Assembly: GCA_963677135.2 (NCBI GenBank)
Contig: CAXXLS010000017.1
Coordinates: 873,462 to 937,461 of the forward strand
DNA: 64,000 nt
Source of the DNA: Seleniibacterium sp963677135
GTDB taxonomy: Bacteria; Desulfobacterota; Desulfuromonadia; Desulfuromonadales; Geopsychrobacteraceae
Direction of reading: 5' to 3'
Both the position numbers and the translations under genes were made by a program. Positions 50,019 to 60,038 of this stretch are shown one piece after another. The first letter of the stretch is position 1, and the number at the start of each line of letters is the position of its first letter. The notes beneath the pieces are model-generated. The model saw only the letters and a list, made by a program, of their open reading frames with translations. It had not been told where the DNA came from and did not search any database.

Positions 50019-53000
50019 TCACCCCGGTCGCAGACGCCTTTTTGCCGAATGAGCCAGGGAATACAGAACCGGCACCACGATCAGGGTGAGAATCGTGGCA
50101 AACGCCAGACCATAAATCACGGCCACGGCCATCGGACCCCACCAGTCTGCCGATTCCCCGCCAATCTCCCAACTCAGGGACCTGAAGTCGAAACTGATCC
50201 CGAGGGCCATGGGCAAAAGTCCGAGAATCGTAGTCGCCGCGGTGAGCATGACCGGCCGGAACCTGATTGTTCCGGCCCGGACCAGGGCATCCTTGACATC
50301 AAGCCCCTCCTTGATCAACTGATTGATGTAGTCGATCAGAACGATGGCATTATTGACGACCACGCCGGCCAGAGAAATAATCCCGATACCGGTCATAATG
50401 ATACCGAACGGGGTCGCGGTCACCATCAGGCCGAGAAAGACCCCGGTCAGCGAAAGGATAACCGAGCTCATCACGATCAGGGTCTGCAGGAACGAATTGA
50501 ACTGGGTGATAAGGACCAGCATGATCAGCAGAACGGCGGCGACAAAGGCTTTTTCGAGAAAAGCGGTGGCTTTCTGCTGTTCTTCCTGTTCTCCGGAATA
50601 GTTGATCTGGTAGCCGGCCGGCAGGTCGAGGGATGTCAGGCGATTACGGACATCCGTGAGAACTTCATTGCTGTTACGGCCATAGCTTTCGGCACTGATG
50701 GTCACGACCCGCTTCTGGTCGATATGGCGTATCGATCCGAACCCTGCCGCAATACGGATGGTGGCGATGGTCGACAGGGGAACAGGCGCCCCGTCAGCGG
50801 CCGGGATGAGCAGATTCTCAATATCGGCTATCGACCTGCGCCGTTCTTCGGGCAACCGAGCGATGATATCGTATTCATCTTCCCCTTCCCGGTAGACGCC
50901 CAGCTTGGTACCGCCGATGGCCGCTTTGACCATTTCCGAAATTTCAGCCGTGGACAAACGCAGCAGGCTGGCCTTTTCGCGATCAACATCGATTCTGATT
51001 TCGGGTTTGGCCTTGGCAAAATCATCCTTCAGATCAACCAGGCCGTGCACGTCCTTGATCTTGTCCCGCGCCTCCTGAACCAGCCTGGCCAGGACATCGA
51101 TATCGTCGCCACTGATTTCGATACTGACCGGAGGTCCGGTTGGCGGCCCTTCCTCCTGTTTTTCGACCTTGAATTCTGCACCGGGAAGAGGAATGATCGC
51201 CTTTCTGAGCCGGTCGAGAACCTTCCGGGAATCTTCACCGCGATCAACTCTCTCGGCAAAATCAAGAGTGACCTTGCTCAGGTTGGACTGTACAGCATTC
51301 CCCCCGCCCCGGTCGCTGCTCGAGGTTCCCACTTCGGTAATCACGAAACGGATGTCCCGCTCCTGAAGAGCAAACTGTTCGACCTGCTGCGCCAAGTCGT
51401 CGCTGGTATCGAGATTGGTCCCTTCGGGCGCCTTGATTTCCACATAAGCGCGGTTTGGCTCGATCTCGGGAAAGAGCTCGATGCCATGCCCGAGGACGAA
51501 ATAGAATCCGGAAATGCCGATCAGCAGCAGCAGGGAGGCGAGAACCACCAGCAGACGATGGCCGAGGGCCAGCCTCAGCGAGGCCTCGTAGAACCTGATG
51601 ATGAAGCTGGGTCCACGATGCTGAAGCAGATCTTTTTTCCCCAGAGACATGAAATGTCCGCAAATGGTCGGATTGATGACCAGGGCGACGAACAGGGATG
51701 CCGACAGGGTGATGATCAGGGTCTGGGGCAGGAATTTCATAAACTCGCCCATGATCCCCGGCCAGAAGATCATCGGGAAAAAGGCGCAAAGGGTGGTCAC
51801 CGTAGAACTGATGACCGGCCAGCCGACTTCGCTGACGGCGAGCTTGGCCGCCTTGACCCCGAGGTTTCCTTCCTGCATGTGACGATAGGTGTTCTCGACG
51901 ATGACGATAGCATTGTCGACCAGCATGCCGAGAGCAAGAATCAGGCTGAACAGCACCACCATGTTCAGCGTCATGCCAAGCAGGTTGAGAATGGCGAAGG
52001 ACATCAGCATGGAGAACGGGATGGCCAGGGCGACGAAAAACGAGTTGCGAAAGCCAAGAAACAGAAACAGAACCAGAACCACCAGGATCAGCCCGCTGAT
52101 AATGTTGTTTTCCAACTCGGATACCATGCGCCGGATATCTTTCGACTGGTTGAGGGTGACCGCCATGTCGATCCCCGGCGGCAGTTGGTTCCTGGCCACG
52201 GAGAGCAGCGCAAAGACCTGATCGGCGACAGCGATGATGTTGGCTCCGGTCCTTTTTTTGATGGCCAGGCTGATACTGCGCTCCCCGTTAAGCCGGGCAT
52301 AACTTGTCCGGTCCTCGTAGGTATCGACGATCCTGGCGACGTCCTTAAAGTAGATGGCCTTGCCATTGCGTTCGGTGAGGATCAGATTGTCGATCTCCGC
52401 CGGGTCGGTGAACTCGCCGGGCACCCGAAGCAGGTATTTTCCGGAACCGATATCGATACTTCCTCCCGGAATATTGACATTTTCCGACTTGATCGATCGT
52501 ATCACCTCACTTAAAGGAATTTGATAGGCATACAAACGATCGGGATCGAATTCGACCCGGACCTCCCGCTCTCGGCCGCCGCTCATAACCACGTCAAGGA
52601 CCCCGGGAATCTCTTCGATCCGGTCTTCGAGCTCTTCTCCGACGGCCTTGAGAACCGCCTCGGACACCTCACCAGAAACCGCAATCATCAGGATCGGAAA
52701 TTCCGAGAGGTTGATTTCGAGAATCGAGGGGTCGTTTTCAAGGTCGGTGGGAAGGTCCCCCTTGGCCTGGTCCACCTTGTCGCGCACCTTTTGCAGGGCA
52801 TTGTCAATATCGATATCGGGAACGAACTCAATGGTGATCATCGAAGAGCCTTCGGCGCTGACCGAGCGGATTTCTTCGACGTCCTTGAGCCCTTTGAGTT
52901 TACGCTCAATGGGATGGGTGATCAGGCTTTCAACGTCGCTGGGAGAAACCCCTTCGTAAGGGGTCACGACCAGGACATACGGAATCGTGATGTCGGGGGT

Positions 53001-53108
53001 CGATTCCCTGGGCAGCACCAGGTAGCTGTAGACACCAACCACCAGAATGATGAACATCAGAGCAAACACCGTACTGCGGCGGTCGATGGCGGCATTGGCA
53101 ATCAGCAT
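50019..53108 (-). CDS. RND-family efflux pump, inner-membrane transporter
   Basis: 1029 residues, the standard size. The N-terminal helix and porter domain (GVSPSDVESLITHPIERKLKGLKDVEEIRS) and the two sets of six membrane helices are visible. LGMLVDNAIVIVENTYRHMQEG in the fourth-helix region carries the proton-relay Asp. The second half repeats the layout with IISLAGVVVNNAIVLIDYINQL. It belongs to the multidrug/lipid (HAE1-like or triclosan-type) branch. With the adaptor and TolC genes upstream it forms a tripartite exporter. Confidence 0.93.
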   Translation of the reverse strand: MLIANAAIDRRSTVFALMFIILVVGVYSYLVLPRESTPDITIPYVLVVTPYEGVSPSDVESLITHPIERKLKGLKDVEEIRSVSAEGSSMITIEFVPDIDIDNALQKVRDKVDQAKGDLPTDLENDPSILEINLSEFPILMIAVSGEVSEAVLKAVGEELEDRIEEIPGVLDVVMSGGREREVRVEFDPDRLYAYQIPLSEVIRSIKSENVNIPGGSIDIGSGKYLLRVPGEFTDPAEIDNLILTERNGKAIYFKDVARIVDTYEDRTSYARLNGERSISLAIKKRTGANIIAVADQVFALLSVARNQLPPGIDMAVTLNQSKDIRRMVSELENNIISGLILVVLVLFLFLGFRNSFFVALAIPFSMLMSFAILNLLGMTLNMVVLFSLILALGMLVDNAIVIVENTYRHMQEGNLGVKAAKLAVSEVGWPVISSTVTTLCAFFPMIFWPGIMGEFMKFLPQTLIITLSASLFVALVINPTICGHFMSLGKKDLLQHRGPSFIIRFYEASLRLALGHRLLVVLASLLLLIGISGFYFVLGHGIELFPEIEPNRAYVEIKAPEGTNLDTSDDLAQQVEQFALQERDIRFVITEVGTSSSDRGGGNAVQSNLSKVTLDFAERVDRGEDSRKVLDRLRKAIIPLPGAEFKVEKQEEGPPTGPPVSIEISGDDIDVLARLVQEARDKIKDVHGLVDLKDDFAKAKPEIRIDVDREKASLLRLSTAEISEMVKAAIGGTKLGVYREGEDEYDIIARLPEERRRSIADIENLLIPAADGAPVPLSTIATIRIAAGFGSIRHIDQKRVVTISAESYGRNSNEVLTDVRNRLTSLDLPAGYQINYSGEQEEQQKATAFLEKAFVAAVLLIMLVLITQFNSFLQTLIVMSSVILSLTGVFLGLMVTATPFGIIMTGIGIISLAGVVVNNAIVLIDYINQLIKEGLDVKDALVRAGTIRFRPVMLTAATTILGLLPMALGISFDFRSLSWEIGGESADWWGPMAVAVIYGLAFATILTLIVVPVLYSLAHSAKRRLRPG

Positions 53109-53110
53109 GC

Positions 53111-54178
53111 TCAGCGCCCCTTGATCATGATGCCGGCCCCGTCGACCAGCAACTGCTGCCCTTTGACGACGACCTGCTGCCCCGGTTCGAGCCCCCTGGT
53201 GATGACAACCCGGTCGCCTATGGCACTGCCCAGCTCGACAGCAGCTTCTCTGGCGACGTTTCCATTAACGACATAGACGAATTTGTCACCGTCCCTGTCG
53301 ATCAGCGCGTACAGGGGAACGGAAACGACCCGATCCAGTTCCCGCCTGACAAACCTGGCCCTGACGATCATTCCCGGACGCAACATCCGCCGCGCGTTAT
53401 CAAGAACGATCCTGGTACGATAGGTCCGCGTGGTTTCGTCGGCGGCATAAGCGATATAGTCGATGGTTCCGGCGATAGAGGTCTCTTCGCTGGTCAGGAT
53501 TTCGGCCGGGGCCAACTGCACAACCTGCCCCTTGCGCAGAAACGGGACATCCTTTTCCGGTACGCTGGCAATGGCCTTGAGGCGATCAACCTGGACGAGC
53601 CGTAAAATCGGCTTGCCCTTGTCGACATATTCTCCCCGGTCGACAAACAGACGGTCCACAATCCCGGAAACCGGGGCCACCGGGCGACTGTTGGCGAGCT
53701 GAATCCTGGTCATCTGCAGGGCCGCCTCGGCCGCGGTCAGGTTGTTTTCCAGGTCATCGACCTCCTGCTGGCTGACCAATCCCTCTTTGAGCAACTGCCG
53801 GTAGCGGGTCAGCTTCCCCTTCAGCACCGCAACCGCGCTTTTGTCCCTGGTCAGCATGCTTTCTATGGTTTTGGAATCGATCTCCACCAGAACCTGCCCG
53901 GCTTTGACGGATTCGCCTTCCTGGAAAAGAATCCTGTCCACCGGCCCGGACAGTTCCGCGGAGATGGTCAGGTCTTCCCAGGCTTCCAGGCCGGCCGGCA
54001 AAGTAAATACTTCTTTCAGGTCCTGCCGACTGACCGTTTCCACGACCACCGGCGTCAGCTTGGTTTCCGGAGCGCCGTTCTCTTCGGTTGCCGCAGTCTT
54101 GTCATTACAGGCGGCAAGAGAGCCGACCAGCAGGATCGTCAGCCAGGCCATGACCGGCAGTCGCTTAAAGGTTTTCAA
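53111..54178 (-). CDS. RND efflux periplasmic adaptor (membrane fusion) lipoprotein
   Basis: 355 residues if started at TTG 54178, where GAGGAG lies 7 bases upstream and a good lipoprotein signal results (KTFKRLPVMAWLTILLVGSLAAC); an ATG at 54199 is the alternative. The lipobox LAAC places it on a membrane. A hairpin helix (RDKSAVAVLKGKLTRYRQLLKEGLVSQQEVDDLENNLTAAEAALQ) and the flanking lipoyl-like strands (VLVEIDSKTIES, SGIVDRLFVDRGEYVDKG) are standard. It bridges the RND pump and TolC. Its start overlaps the end of the TolC gene. Confidence 0.9.
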   Translation of the reverse strand: MKTFKRLPVMAWLTILLVGSLAACNDKTAATEENGAPETKLTPVVVETVSRQDLKEVFTLPAGLEAWEDLTISAELSGPVDRILFQEGESVKAGQVLVEIDSKTIESMLTRDKSAVAVLKGKLTRYRQLLKEGLVSQQEVDDLENNLTAAEAALQMTRIQLANSRPVAPVSGIVDRLFVDRGEYVDKGKPILRLVQVDRLKAIASVPEKDVPFLRKGQVVQLAPAEILTSEETSIAGTIDYIAYAADETTRTYRTRIVLDNARRMLRPGMIVRARFVRRELDRVVSVPLYALIDRDGDKFVYVVNGNVAREAAVELGSAIGDRVVITRGLEPGQQVVVKGQQLLVDGAGIMIKGR

Positions 54179-55706
54179 AAGACAGCTCCTCGGCATCATC
54201 GACCATCACCAGTTGGTAGCGGGAAAAAGTATTGCCCCGGGCATATGTCAACTGTGCCAGGGACTGATAGTAATTGACCAGGGCCTGAATCTGGCCGAGT
54301 TCGGCCTCAACCATCTTCTCCTGGAAGGAAATCATCCTGAACGTGTTGGACAACCCTTCCTGCAGCCGTCGCGCTTCCTGGTCCAGGGAAATCCTGGCCA
54401 GTTCGGCAAATCGTTCGGCAATGTCCAACTGTTCGCGGGCGCGCTCCACCTGGATCGCCTGCTCCGCCAGTTCGGCGCGCACCTGCAGGGCGAGATCCTC
54501 ACGCCGGTACCGGGCCTGGCGCAGTTGCTGGCGAGACTGGTTGAGTCGGGCCTTTCCTTCGCGCTGTTCAAACGGCATGGAAAAGGTCAGCCCGATGCGC
54601 CACTGGTACCCGTCGGCCTCGCTCATGTCGCCCAGAGCGTCGCCGAAACCACCCTGGTAACGGGACCCCGCTATGGTGCCGCGGTCATCACCGGCCAACC
54701 CCATGATCCCCCCTTTCAGATTCAGATCGAGCTGCGGCTGCAGAGCGTTTTTGCGCGCCGCCGTCCGGAGCCGGACATTGGCGATATCATAATCGCTGAT
54801 TTTGAATTCCAGGCGGCGTTCAAAGGCTGCCGTAAGCATCTCGACGAGGGGGGGCAGCTCCGTAACATCAGGCGGTGCCCCGGGATCGACGATGCCAAGA
54901 AACTGCCGGTTTTCCGGAATCTCGCTGTTGATCAGACGTCCAAGAACTTCACGCTGCACATCTCTCTGCTGCAGCGCCTGCGACAGGCTCAATTCGCGGT
55001 CGGCCACGGCTGTTTCAGCCTCCTGAACTTCGGTCACGGCAACCAGCCCGGCAGTGTGCTTTTTATGATTTCCGGCCAGCAGCTCCTGCGCGAGTCGTAG
55101 TGATTTGGACCGCAACGCAACCTGTTCCTGGCGATAGACAAACTGCCAGAAGCTGCTTTCAAGCTGCAGCAGGTAGTCCTGAACCAGCAGCAGGTAGTTC
55201 AGGGATTCCTGACGTTCCTGGTTCCTGCTGATATTCAGTGCCGACATGTTCGCCGCACGCCCCAGCCCCTTAAGTAGCGGCTGATTGATTTCCAGCACCA
55301 GCGAAGTGCGGTAGCGATGATTCAGATCGTTGCTGAAATCGTTGTCATCGACCCACTGGGAAGAAAGCAGAGCGTTCAATTCCGTTCCGACAGACAGGCG
55401 CTTGCTCACGCCGACCTGGTTGTCGACGACATTACTGTCGAGGTTGCCACTGAACCCGGATGCGGACTCATAAGGCGTGGCGCTGCGCTCAAACCCCATA
55501 CCACCATGGATAACGCTGTCGAATTGCGCGGACTCGGCAAGACTCTGCTCTTTTTGCTGAGCGATCTGGAGTTTCTGAATCTGCAGGCCCAGATTGTTTT
55601 TCAGCCCTGCCGCGACGAGGGCTTGCAGTACGTCCGGAACATCACCGCCCGCGGCGTGGGTGCCGATTCCGAGCAGCAGCATACCGGCGACAACCAGAAT
55701 TTTCAT
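54165..55706 (-). CDS. TolC-family outer membrane efflux protein
   Basis: 513 residues. A signal peptide (MKILVVAGMLLLGIGTHAAGG) precedes two long alpha-helical halves with the usual heptad-rich repeats (EQVALRSKSLRLAQELLAGN ... QVRAELAEQAIQVERAREQL). It forms the outer membrane channel of the tripartite pump. Its ATG overlaps the tetR stop as ATGA. Confidence 0.9.
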   Translation of the reverse strand: MKILVVAGMLLLGIGTHAAGGDVPDVLQALVAAGLKNNLGLQIQKLQIAQQKEQSLAESAQFDSVIHGGMGFERSATPYESASGFSGNLDSNVVDNQVGVSKRLSVGTELNALLSSQWVDDNDFSNDLNHRYRTSLVLEINQPLLKGLGRAANMSALNISRNQERQESLNYLLLVQDYLLQLESSFWQFVYRQEQVALRSKSLRLAQELLAGNHKKHTAGLVAVTEVQEAETAVADRELSLSQALQQRDVQREVLGRLINSEIPENRQFLGIVDPGAPPDVTELPPLVEMLTAAFERRLEFKISDYDIANVRLRTAARKNALQPQLDLNLKGGIMGLAGDDRGTIAGSRYQGGFGDALGDMSEADGYQWRIGLTFSMPFEQREGKARLNQSRQQLRQARYRREDLALQVRAELAEQAIQVERAREQLDIAERFAELARISLDQEARRLQEGLSNTFRMISFQEKMVEAELGQIQALVNYYQSLAQLTYARGNTFSRYQLVMVDDAEELSFENL

Positions 55707-56302
55707 AGCTGAACCCCCTCAAGAGCCTGTCTGAAAACGATTCGGATGGCGTCCTCCGCTTCTTCAAGTGAGGTCGCATACCCCTTGTACCAGCCGGTTA
55801 ACACTCCCAGGTAAAGGGAAAAAAAATGAACCGTCAGAAAGAACCGGTTATGTTCCGGACCGATAAGCCCCTGCTCCTGGGCCTCCTTGAAGATGGTATC
55901 GAGGATGACGAAATAGCGTTGATCGTGATGTTGAACCTGTTCATTCACCTGACGCGGAAACAACATCTCTCTCATCATATGTCTTCCGAATTCAGGGGTT
56001 CTGGTCACAAACTTCAGCTTGAACATGAAGAAGCGGACCAGTTTCTCCAGCAACGGTCTGCCTTCCAGGCTGTCATTCTGAAACTGGGAAAAAGCCAATT
56101 CCAGCTGTTCATCACAATAATTGAGAAAGATTTCTTCCTTGTTTGCGAAATATCCGTAAACGGTGGTTTTTCCAATACCTGCACCCTGGGCGATATCCTC
56201 GATACTGGTTGTCTCGTAACCTTTATCGGCAAACAACCGGACCGCGGCATCGCAAATCGCCTGCCGGGTCTCCAGCTTTTTCTGTTCTCTCAATCCTGAC
56301 AT
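55703..56302 (-). CDS. TetR-family transcriptional regulator of the efflux operon
   Basis: 199 residues from ATG 56302, with GGAG 6 bases upstream. The TetR DNA-binding domain is clear: QAICDAAVRLFADKGYETTSIEDIAQGAGIGKTTVYGYFANKEEIF. The C-terminal ligand and dimer domain is helical. It is the first gene of the tetR-tolC-adaptor-RND unit. A palindrome just upstream of its start suggests autorepression (inference). Confidence 0.92.
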   Translation of the reverse strand: MSGLREQKKLETRQAICDAAVRLFADKGYETTSIEDIAQGAGIGKTTVYGYFANKEEIFLNYCDEQLELAFSQFQNDSLEGRPLLEKLVRFFMFKLKFVTRTPEFGRHMMREMLFPRQVNEQVQHHDQRYFVILDTIFKEAQEQGLIGPEHNRFFLTVHFFSLYLGVLTGWYKGYATSLEEAEDAIRIVFRQALEGVQL

Positions 56303-56316
56303 CCCGATCTCCAATT

Positions 56317-56332
56317 CTCGAATGCGTTCGAG
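56317..56332 (-). promoter_or_regulatory. Palindrome upstream of the TetR-type gene, probable operator
   Basis: CTCGAA-TGCG-TTCGAG, arms perfect, 15 bases before the tetR start codon. Typical position and size for a TetR-family operator. Confidence 0.5.
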
Positions 56333-56486
56333 TTTATCGGCAAAATCCGATTTGTCAAGACAGTCGACCCTGTTCGAGATATTCAGAAAGCAAGAAATTC
56401 AAGCAGCCTGTCATGACAATATTTAACATTGCATCAGGAAAACAGATAGAATAGGTTAAAATATTGATTATTCTCAGGGAGTGACT

Positions 56487-56852
56487 ATGGCAAAGGAAAC
56501 GGAACGCCCCAAAGCCGATTTAAGAAAGAACCTCAGGTCGCCGTTGATCATTCAGAAGGTTCATTTGAATGACGAAAGAAAGGCCTTTTTCGGATATACC
56601 AAAAACATCAGCAGAAGCGGCATGTTCATCGCGACGACGAATCCCATCAACCCGGGGGACCAGATCGAGCTGGAGTTTTCCCTGCCAGCACCATTGCAGG
56701 GAACCGTTCGCTGTCTCTGCGAGGTGGTCTGGAAGCGGCCCCTTGGCTCTCACCTCCCCTTTGAGCCGGGGATAGGGCTGAAGTTTCTTGATTTGGATGA
56801 AGACGTATCGGCCCGGATTGACGACTGGATCAGGGAGCAGGCACAGGAGTGA
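56487..56852 (+). CDS. PilZ-domain protein (c-di-GMP receptor)
   Basis: 121 residues from ATG 56487, preferred over GTG 56481 because GGGAG then sits 5 bases upstream. The RxxxR motif is RKNLR and the D/NxSxxG motif is NISRSG, both needed to bind cyclic di-GMP. The rest is a single PilZ barrel (TNPINPGDQIELEFSLPAPLQGTVRCLCEVVW). No output domain is fused. It is a candidate receptor for c-di-GMP made by enzymes such as the cyclase at the left edge. Confidence 0.85.
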   Translation: MAKETERPKADLRKNLRSPLIIQKVHLNDERKAFFGYTKNISRSGMFIATTNPINPGDQIELEFSLPAPLQGTVRCLCEVVWKRPLGSHLPFEPGIGLKFLDLDEDVSARIDDWIREQAQE

Positions 56853-56855
56853 GAA

Positions 56856-56888
56856 CTGCCGGCCGGCTATCGATGGGTCGGCCGGCAG
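56856..56888. terminator. GC-rich hairpin between convergent pilZ-type gene and gltX
   Basis: CTGCCGGCCG (56856-56865) pairs with CGGCCGGCAG (56879-56888). No strong T-run. Serves either convergent gene. Confidence 0.6.
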
Positions 56889-56909
56889 TGTAGAGAAACA
56901 GAAAAGTTT

Positions 56910-58307
56910 TTAAGCCAGAACCTCGAGGGCGCGCTTGATCCGCCCCAGCGAGGTCTCTTTCCCCAGGACTTCAAGCACCTGGTAAATACTCGGGCTGGCG
57001 GTCCCGCCGGTCAGGGCGACCCGCAACGGTTGGGCGATCTTGCCGAACTTCAGCCCGGTACTCTCCATGACCCCGGCAAAGGCCGTCTCCAGGCTGGCCT
57101 CGTCAAAGGATTCACAGGCTTCGAGCTGCGCCAGGAGAATCTCGAACAGTTCACGCTGATCATTTTTCAGGAACTTGGTTTTGGCCTTTTCGTCGTAGTC
57201 GACGGTTTCGCCAAAGTAGAAAACCGCCCCATCGGCCATCTCGACCAGGGTCGCCGAACGCTCCTGCAGGGTTTTTACGACCGCTTTCAGGTCGGGGCCA
57301 TTGGCAACGTCGATCCCCTTCTTTTCCAGGAAAGGTTGCAGCAGTCCGGCCAAACGGTCAAGATCACCGGTCTTGATATAATGGCTGTTGAGCCACAGCA
57401 ATTTCTCCGGATTGAACACCCCGGCTGCCCGGCCGACATTTTCCAGGCTGAATTTTTCGATGAGATCAGCCATGCTGAAAATCTCCTCGTCACCATAGGA
57501 CCACCCGAGGCGGACCAGATAATTGACCATGGATTCGGGCAGATAGCCCATTTCCTGATAGGCCATCACCGACGTCGCGCCATGACGCTTGGACAGCCGC
57601 TTCTTGTCGGATCCGAGAATCATCGGCACATGGGCGAACTCCGGAACCGGGTAGCCGAGGGCTTCGTAAAGCAGGATCTGGCGGGGTGTATTGTTGACAT
57701 GGTCATCGCCACGAATAACCAGGTTGATGTTCATTTCGGCATCATCGACGACCACGACGAAATTATAGGTGGGCGTTCCATCGGTCCGCTGAATGATCAG
57801 ATCGTCAAGCTCGTCGTGCCGAAAAGTGATCGGTCCCTTGATCCGATCGACAAAGGTGGTTTCCTCGCGATCATGGGGAAGCTTGAAACGGACGACAGAG
57901 GGGGCATCTGGCTGATCGCTGCGATTCCGGCAGGTTCCGTCATACTTGGGCTTGCGCCCTTCTTTCATCGCCGCTTCCCGCTTCGCTTCCAGTTCCTCCG
58001 GCGTACAATAGCAGCGATAGGCCTTCCCTTCATCGATCAGCTGCTGGATTTTCCGGCGGTACACATCAAAACGGTCAGACTGGTAAAAGGGGCCCTCATC
58101 GCACGCAAGACCGAGCCAGTCCATGGCCTGCAGGATGGCGTCCACCGACTCCTGGGTCGAACGTTCGACGTCGGTGTCTTCAATACGCAACACAAAAGTT
58201 CCGTCCTGCTGTCTGGCCAGCAGGTAGTTGAACAAAGCGGTCCGTGCCCCGCCGATATGCAGGTAACCGGTAGGACTCGGAGCAAAACGAACACGTAGGT
58301 CAGACAT
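56910..58307 (-). CDS. gltX: Glutamyl-tRNA synthetase
   Basis: 465 residues, class I synthetase. RFAPSPTGYLHIGGARTALFN includes the HIGH-type motif and DKKRLSKRHGATSVMAY the KMSKS-type motif. The C-terminal anticodon-binding domain is complete. It charges tRNA-Glu. No internal break seen. Confidence 0.97.
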   Translation of the reverse strand: MSDLRVRFAPSPTGYLHIGGARTALFNYLLARQQDGTFVLRIEDTDVERSTQESVDAILQAMDWLGLACDEGPFYQSDRFDVYRRKIQQLIDEGKAYRCYCTPEELEAKREAAMKEGRKPKYDGTCRNRSDQPDAPSVVRFKLPHDREETTFVDRIKGPITFRHDELDDLIIQRTDGTPTYNFVVVVDDAEMNINLVIRGDDHVNNTPRQILLYEALGYPVPEFAHVPMILGSDKKRLSKRHGATSVMAYQEMGYLPESMVNYLVRLGWSYGDEEIFSMADLIEKFSLENVGRAAGVFNPEKLLWLNSHYIKTGDLDRLAGLLQPFLEKKGIDVANGPDLKAVVKTLQERSATLVEMADGAVFYFGETVDYDEKAKTKFLKNDQRELFEILLAQLEACESFDEASLETAFAGVMESTGLKFGKIAQPLRVALTGGTASPSIYQVLEVLGKETSLGRIKRALEVLA

Positions 58308-58395
58308 GAAAACTCCTCATATTGAAAATCGAAACAGGGAACCTTCGAAAGCCAGCTCAAGAACCGCTCGCTTTTCGAAAAAAGGCTCGACAGGG

Positions 58396-59199
58396 TCAGT
58401 CAAGAACCAAACCGGCATAGCCGACCACGCGGCTGTTATCGCCGTTGACCTGTCCGGAATGGGCGTAGCCCAGCAGTTCACACCGGGAGGCTCCCAGTCG
58501 CCGGGCGGCCTCCATGACGGTCACGGCGGCAAAGACCCCGCACATACTGATCCCCCTCTCCATGACCACCTGATACAAGCCTTCAGGATCATAGGCGGTC
58601 ATGGCGCTGATGGCAAGCTTATCAAGCTGTTCATTTTCAGGGGCCGCCAGAAAATGGTTCATATCACTGCTGGCCACCAGCAGAACGTCCTCCGGGAAAG
58701 AGCGCAAGGTCTCGGCAATACCTTGCCCGAGAGCAAGGCACTCCGCCAGGGAAAGCTGCCGCAGGGCGATGGCGACGATCTGTGTTTCGCCCCGAGCAAC
58801 CTGCAGAAACGGCAGCATCACTTCCAGGGAATGCTCATGGGCATGAGCACGATCATCCGTCGCCATCGCCGGAATGCGGGCGGCCAGCGCTTCGGCGAGC
58901 TGCTGATCCACGGCCACCGTGCCAAGGGGGGTCTGCCAGGCCTCGGCTCCGCTCATGGCGATGCGGGAGCCGAGGCCGTGATGATTGGGCCCGAGCAAAA
59001 GGATGCGCTTCGGAATCCGTATTTGTGAGAACACCTCCCCGGCAACACGCCCGGAATAGACATACCCGGCGTGAGGGACGATCGCACCACAGACGGAACG
59101 CAAAGGTTGCCCGTGGTCAAGGCAACCCTCCAGCAAACTCACCAGTTCTCTCTTGTCGGCCGGGTAAAAACTGCCGGCCACGGCAGGCTGACGGATCAT
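58396..59199 (-). CDS. MEMO1-family protein (AmmeMemoRadiSam system protein B)
   Basis: 267 residues from ATG 59199, with GGAGG 5 bases upstream. RQPAVAGSFYPADKRELVSLLE and CGAIVPHAGYVYSGRVAGEVF match the family, with LLLGPNHHGLGSRIA and VASSDMNHFL supplying conserved His/Asp. In bacteria it occurs with AMMECR1 and a radical SAM protein. Neither partner is adjacent here. Function unknown; a metal-dependent redox role is suggested for relatives. Confidence 0.88.
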   Translation of the reverse strand: MIRQPAVAGSFYPADKRELVSLLEGCLDHGQPLRSVCGAIVPHAGYVYSGRVAGEVFSQIRIPKRILLLGPNHHGLGSRIAMSGAEAWQTPLGTVAVDQQLAEALAARIPAMATDDRAHAHEHSLEVMLPFLQVARGETQIVAIALRQLSLAECLALGQGIAETLRSFPEDVLLVASSDMNHFLAAPENEQLDKLAISAMTAYDPEGLYQVVMERGISMCGVFAAVTVMEAARRLGASRCELLGYAHSGQVNGDNSRVVGYAGLVLD

Positions 59200-59208
59200 G
59201 AGCACCTC

Positions 59209-60027
59209 CTATAAACCGAGGATGATTTTGACTCCGATGATCATCAACAGCATGGCAAACACCTTGACCAGTTTCGCCTGACTGATCCGGTTGGCCAGAA
59301 CCACCCCGAAGCGCGCAAAGACGATAGTCAAGGGCGCGACAATCGCTGCTACCAGAATATTAACATACCCGAAAGAGAAGGGAATCGCCTGGCCATGGCC
59401 AAGCCCGTACCAGATATAGCAGCATACGGCGGCAAAGGAGGAGATGACGATCAGCGCACTGGAATTGCCGACCGCGGTGCGAATGGGGAGATGCAGGACC
59501 ATGAACATCAGGGGCACGGCGACGACCCCTCCCCCGATTCCGAAAAAGGCCGAGAAAAAACCGCCGGTCATGCCGATCAGCAGCAGGGCCGAACGTCTGC
59601 AGGCTGGCGTTTCCACGACGTCGATCTGCTGTTTTCCATTGAAGAACAGTTTCAGGCTCACGCCAATCTGCATCACGCCGAAAGCGATCTTGAGCTTTTC
59701 CCCGGGCAGCACGGCCGCCAGCGACGAACCGATAAAGGAACCGAAAATTCCGCCGATGGCCAGAAACCAGACCATATTCCAGGCGATATTTCCCCTTTTA
59801 CGATGGCCCAGAACACTGCTGATGGCGGTTGGAAAAACGATTGCGAGACTCGTTCCGAAGGCCGTATGAACGACCAGTTCGGCAGGGAACCCCGCCAGCG
59901 GAAACAGCCAGAGGAACAACGGCACCAGGATGACCCCGCCGCCGATACCCAGTAGCCCGGCGGCGAAACCGGCACAGGCGCCAAGCAGGAGCGTTATCAG
60001 AATCAGTTGAGGTGTCAGCAGTTCCAT
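59209..60027 (-). CDS. TauE/SafE-family sulfite/organic anion exporter
   Basis: 272 residues with about eight membrane helices. ACAGFAAGLLGIGGGVILVPLFLWLF and GMTGGFFSAFFGIGGGVVAVPLMFMVLHLP are the two repeated glycine-rich family motifs. Members move sulfite, sulfoacetate or other small anions. The substrate here is unknown. It is 9 bases upstream of the MEMO1-type gene on the same strand. Confidence 0.92.
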   Translation of the reverse strand: MELLTPQLILITLLLGACAGFAAGLLGIGGGVILVPLFLWLFPLAGFPAELVVHTAFGTSLAIVFPTAISSVLGHRKRGNIAWNMVWFLAIGGIFGSFIGSSLAAVLPGEKLKIAFGVMQIGVSLKLFFNGKQQIDVVETPACRRSALLLIGMTGGFFSAFFGIGGGVVAVPLMFMVLHLPIRTAVGNSSALIVISSFAAVCCYIWYGLGHGQAIPFSFGYVNILVAAIVAPLTIVFARFGVVLANRISQAKLVKVFAMLLMIIGVKIILGL

Positions 60028-60038
60028 AGTGCGATTCC

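Noticed and set aside
50049..52514. Open frame of about 820 codons antisense to the RND pump gene
   Set aside because: The translation is a low-complexity, His/Gln/Asp-rich sequence without family motifs, mirroring a clear RND transporter.
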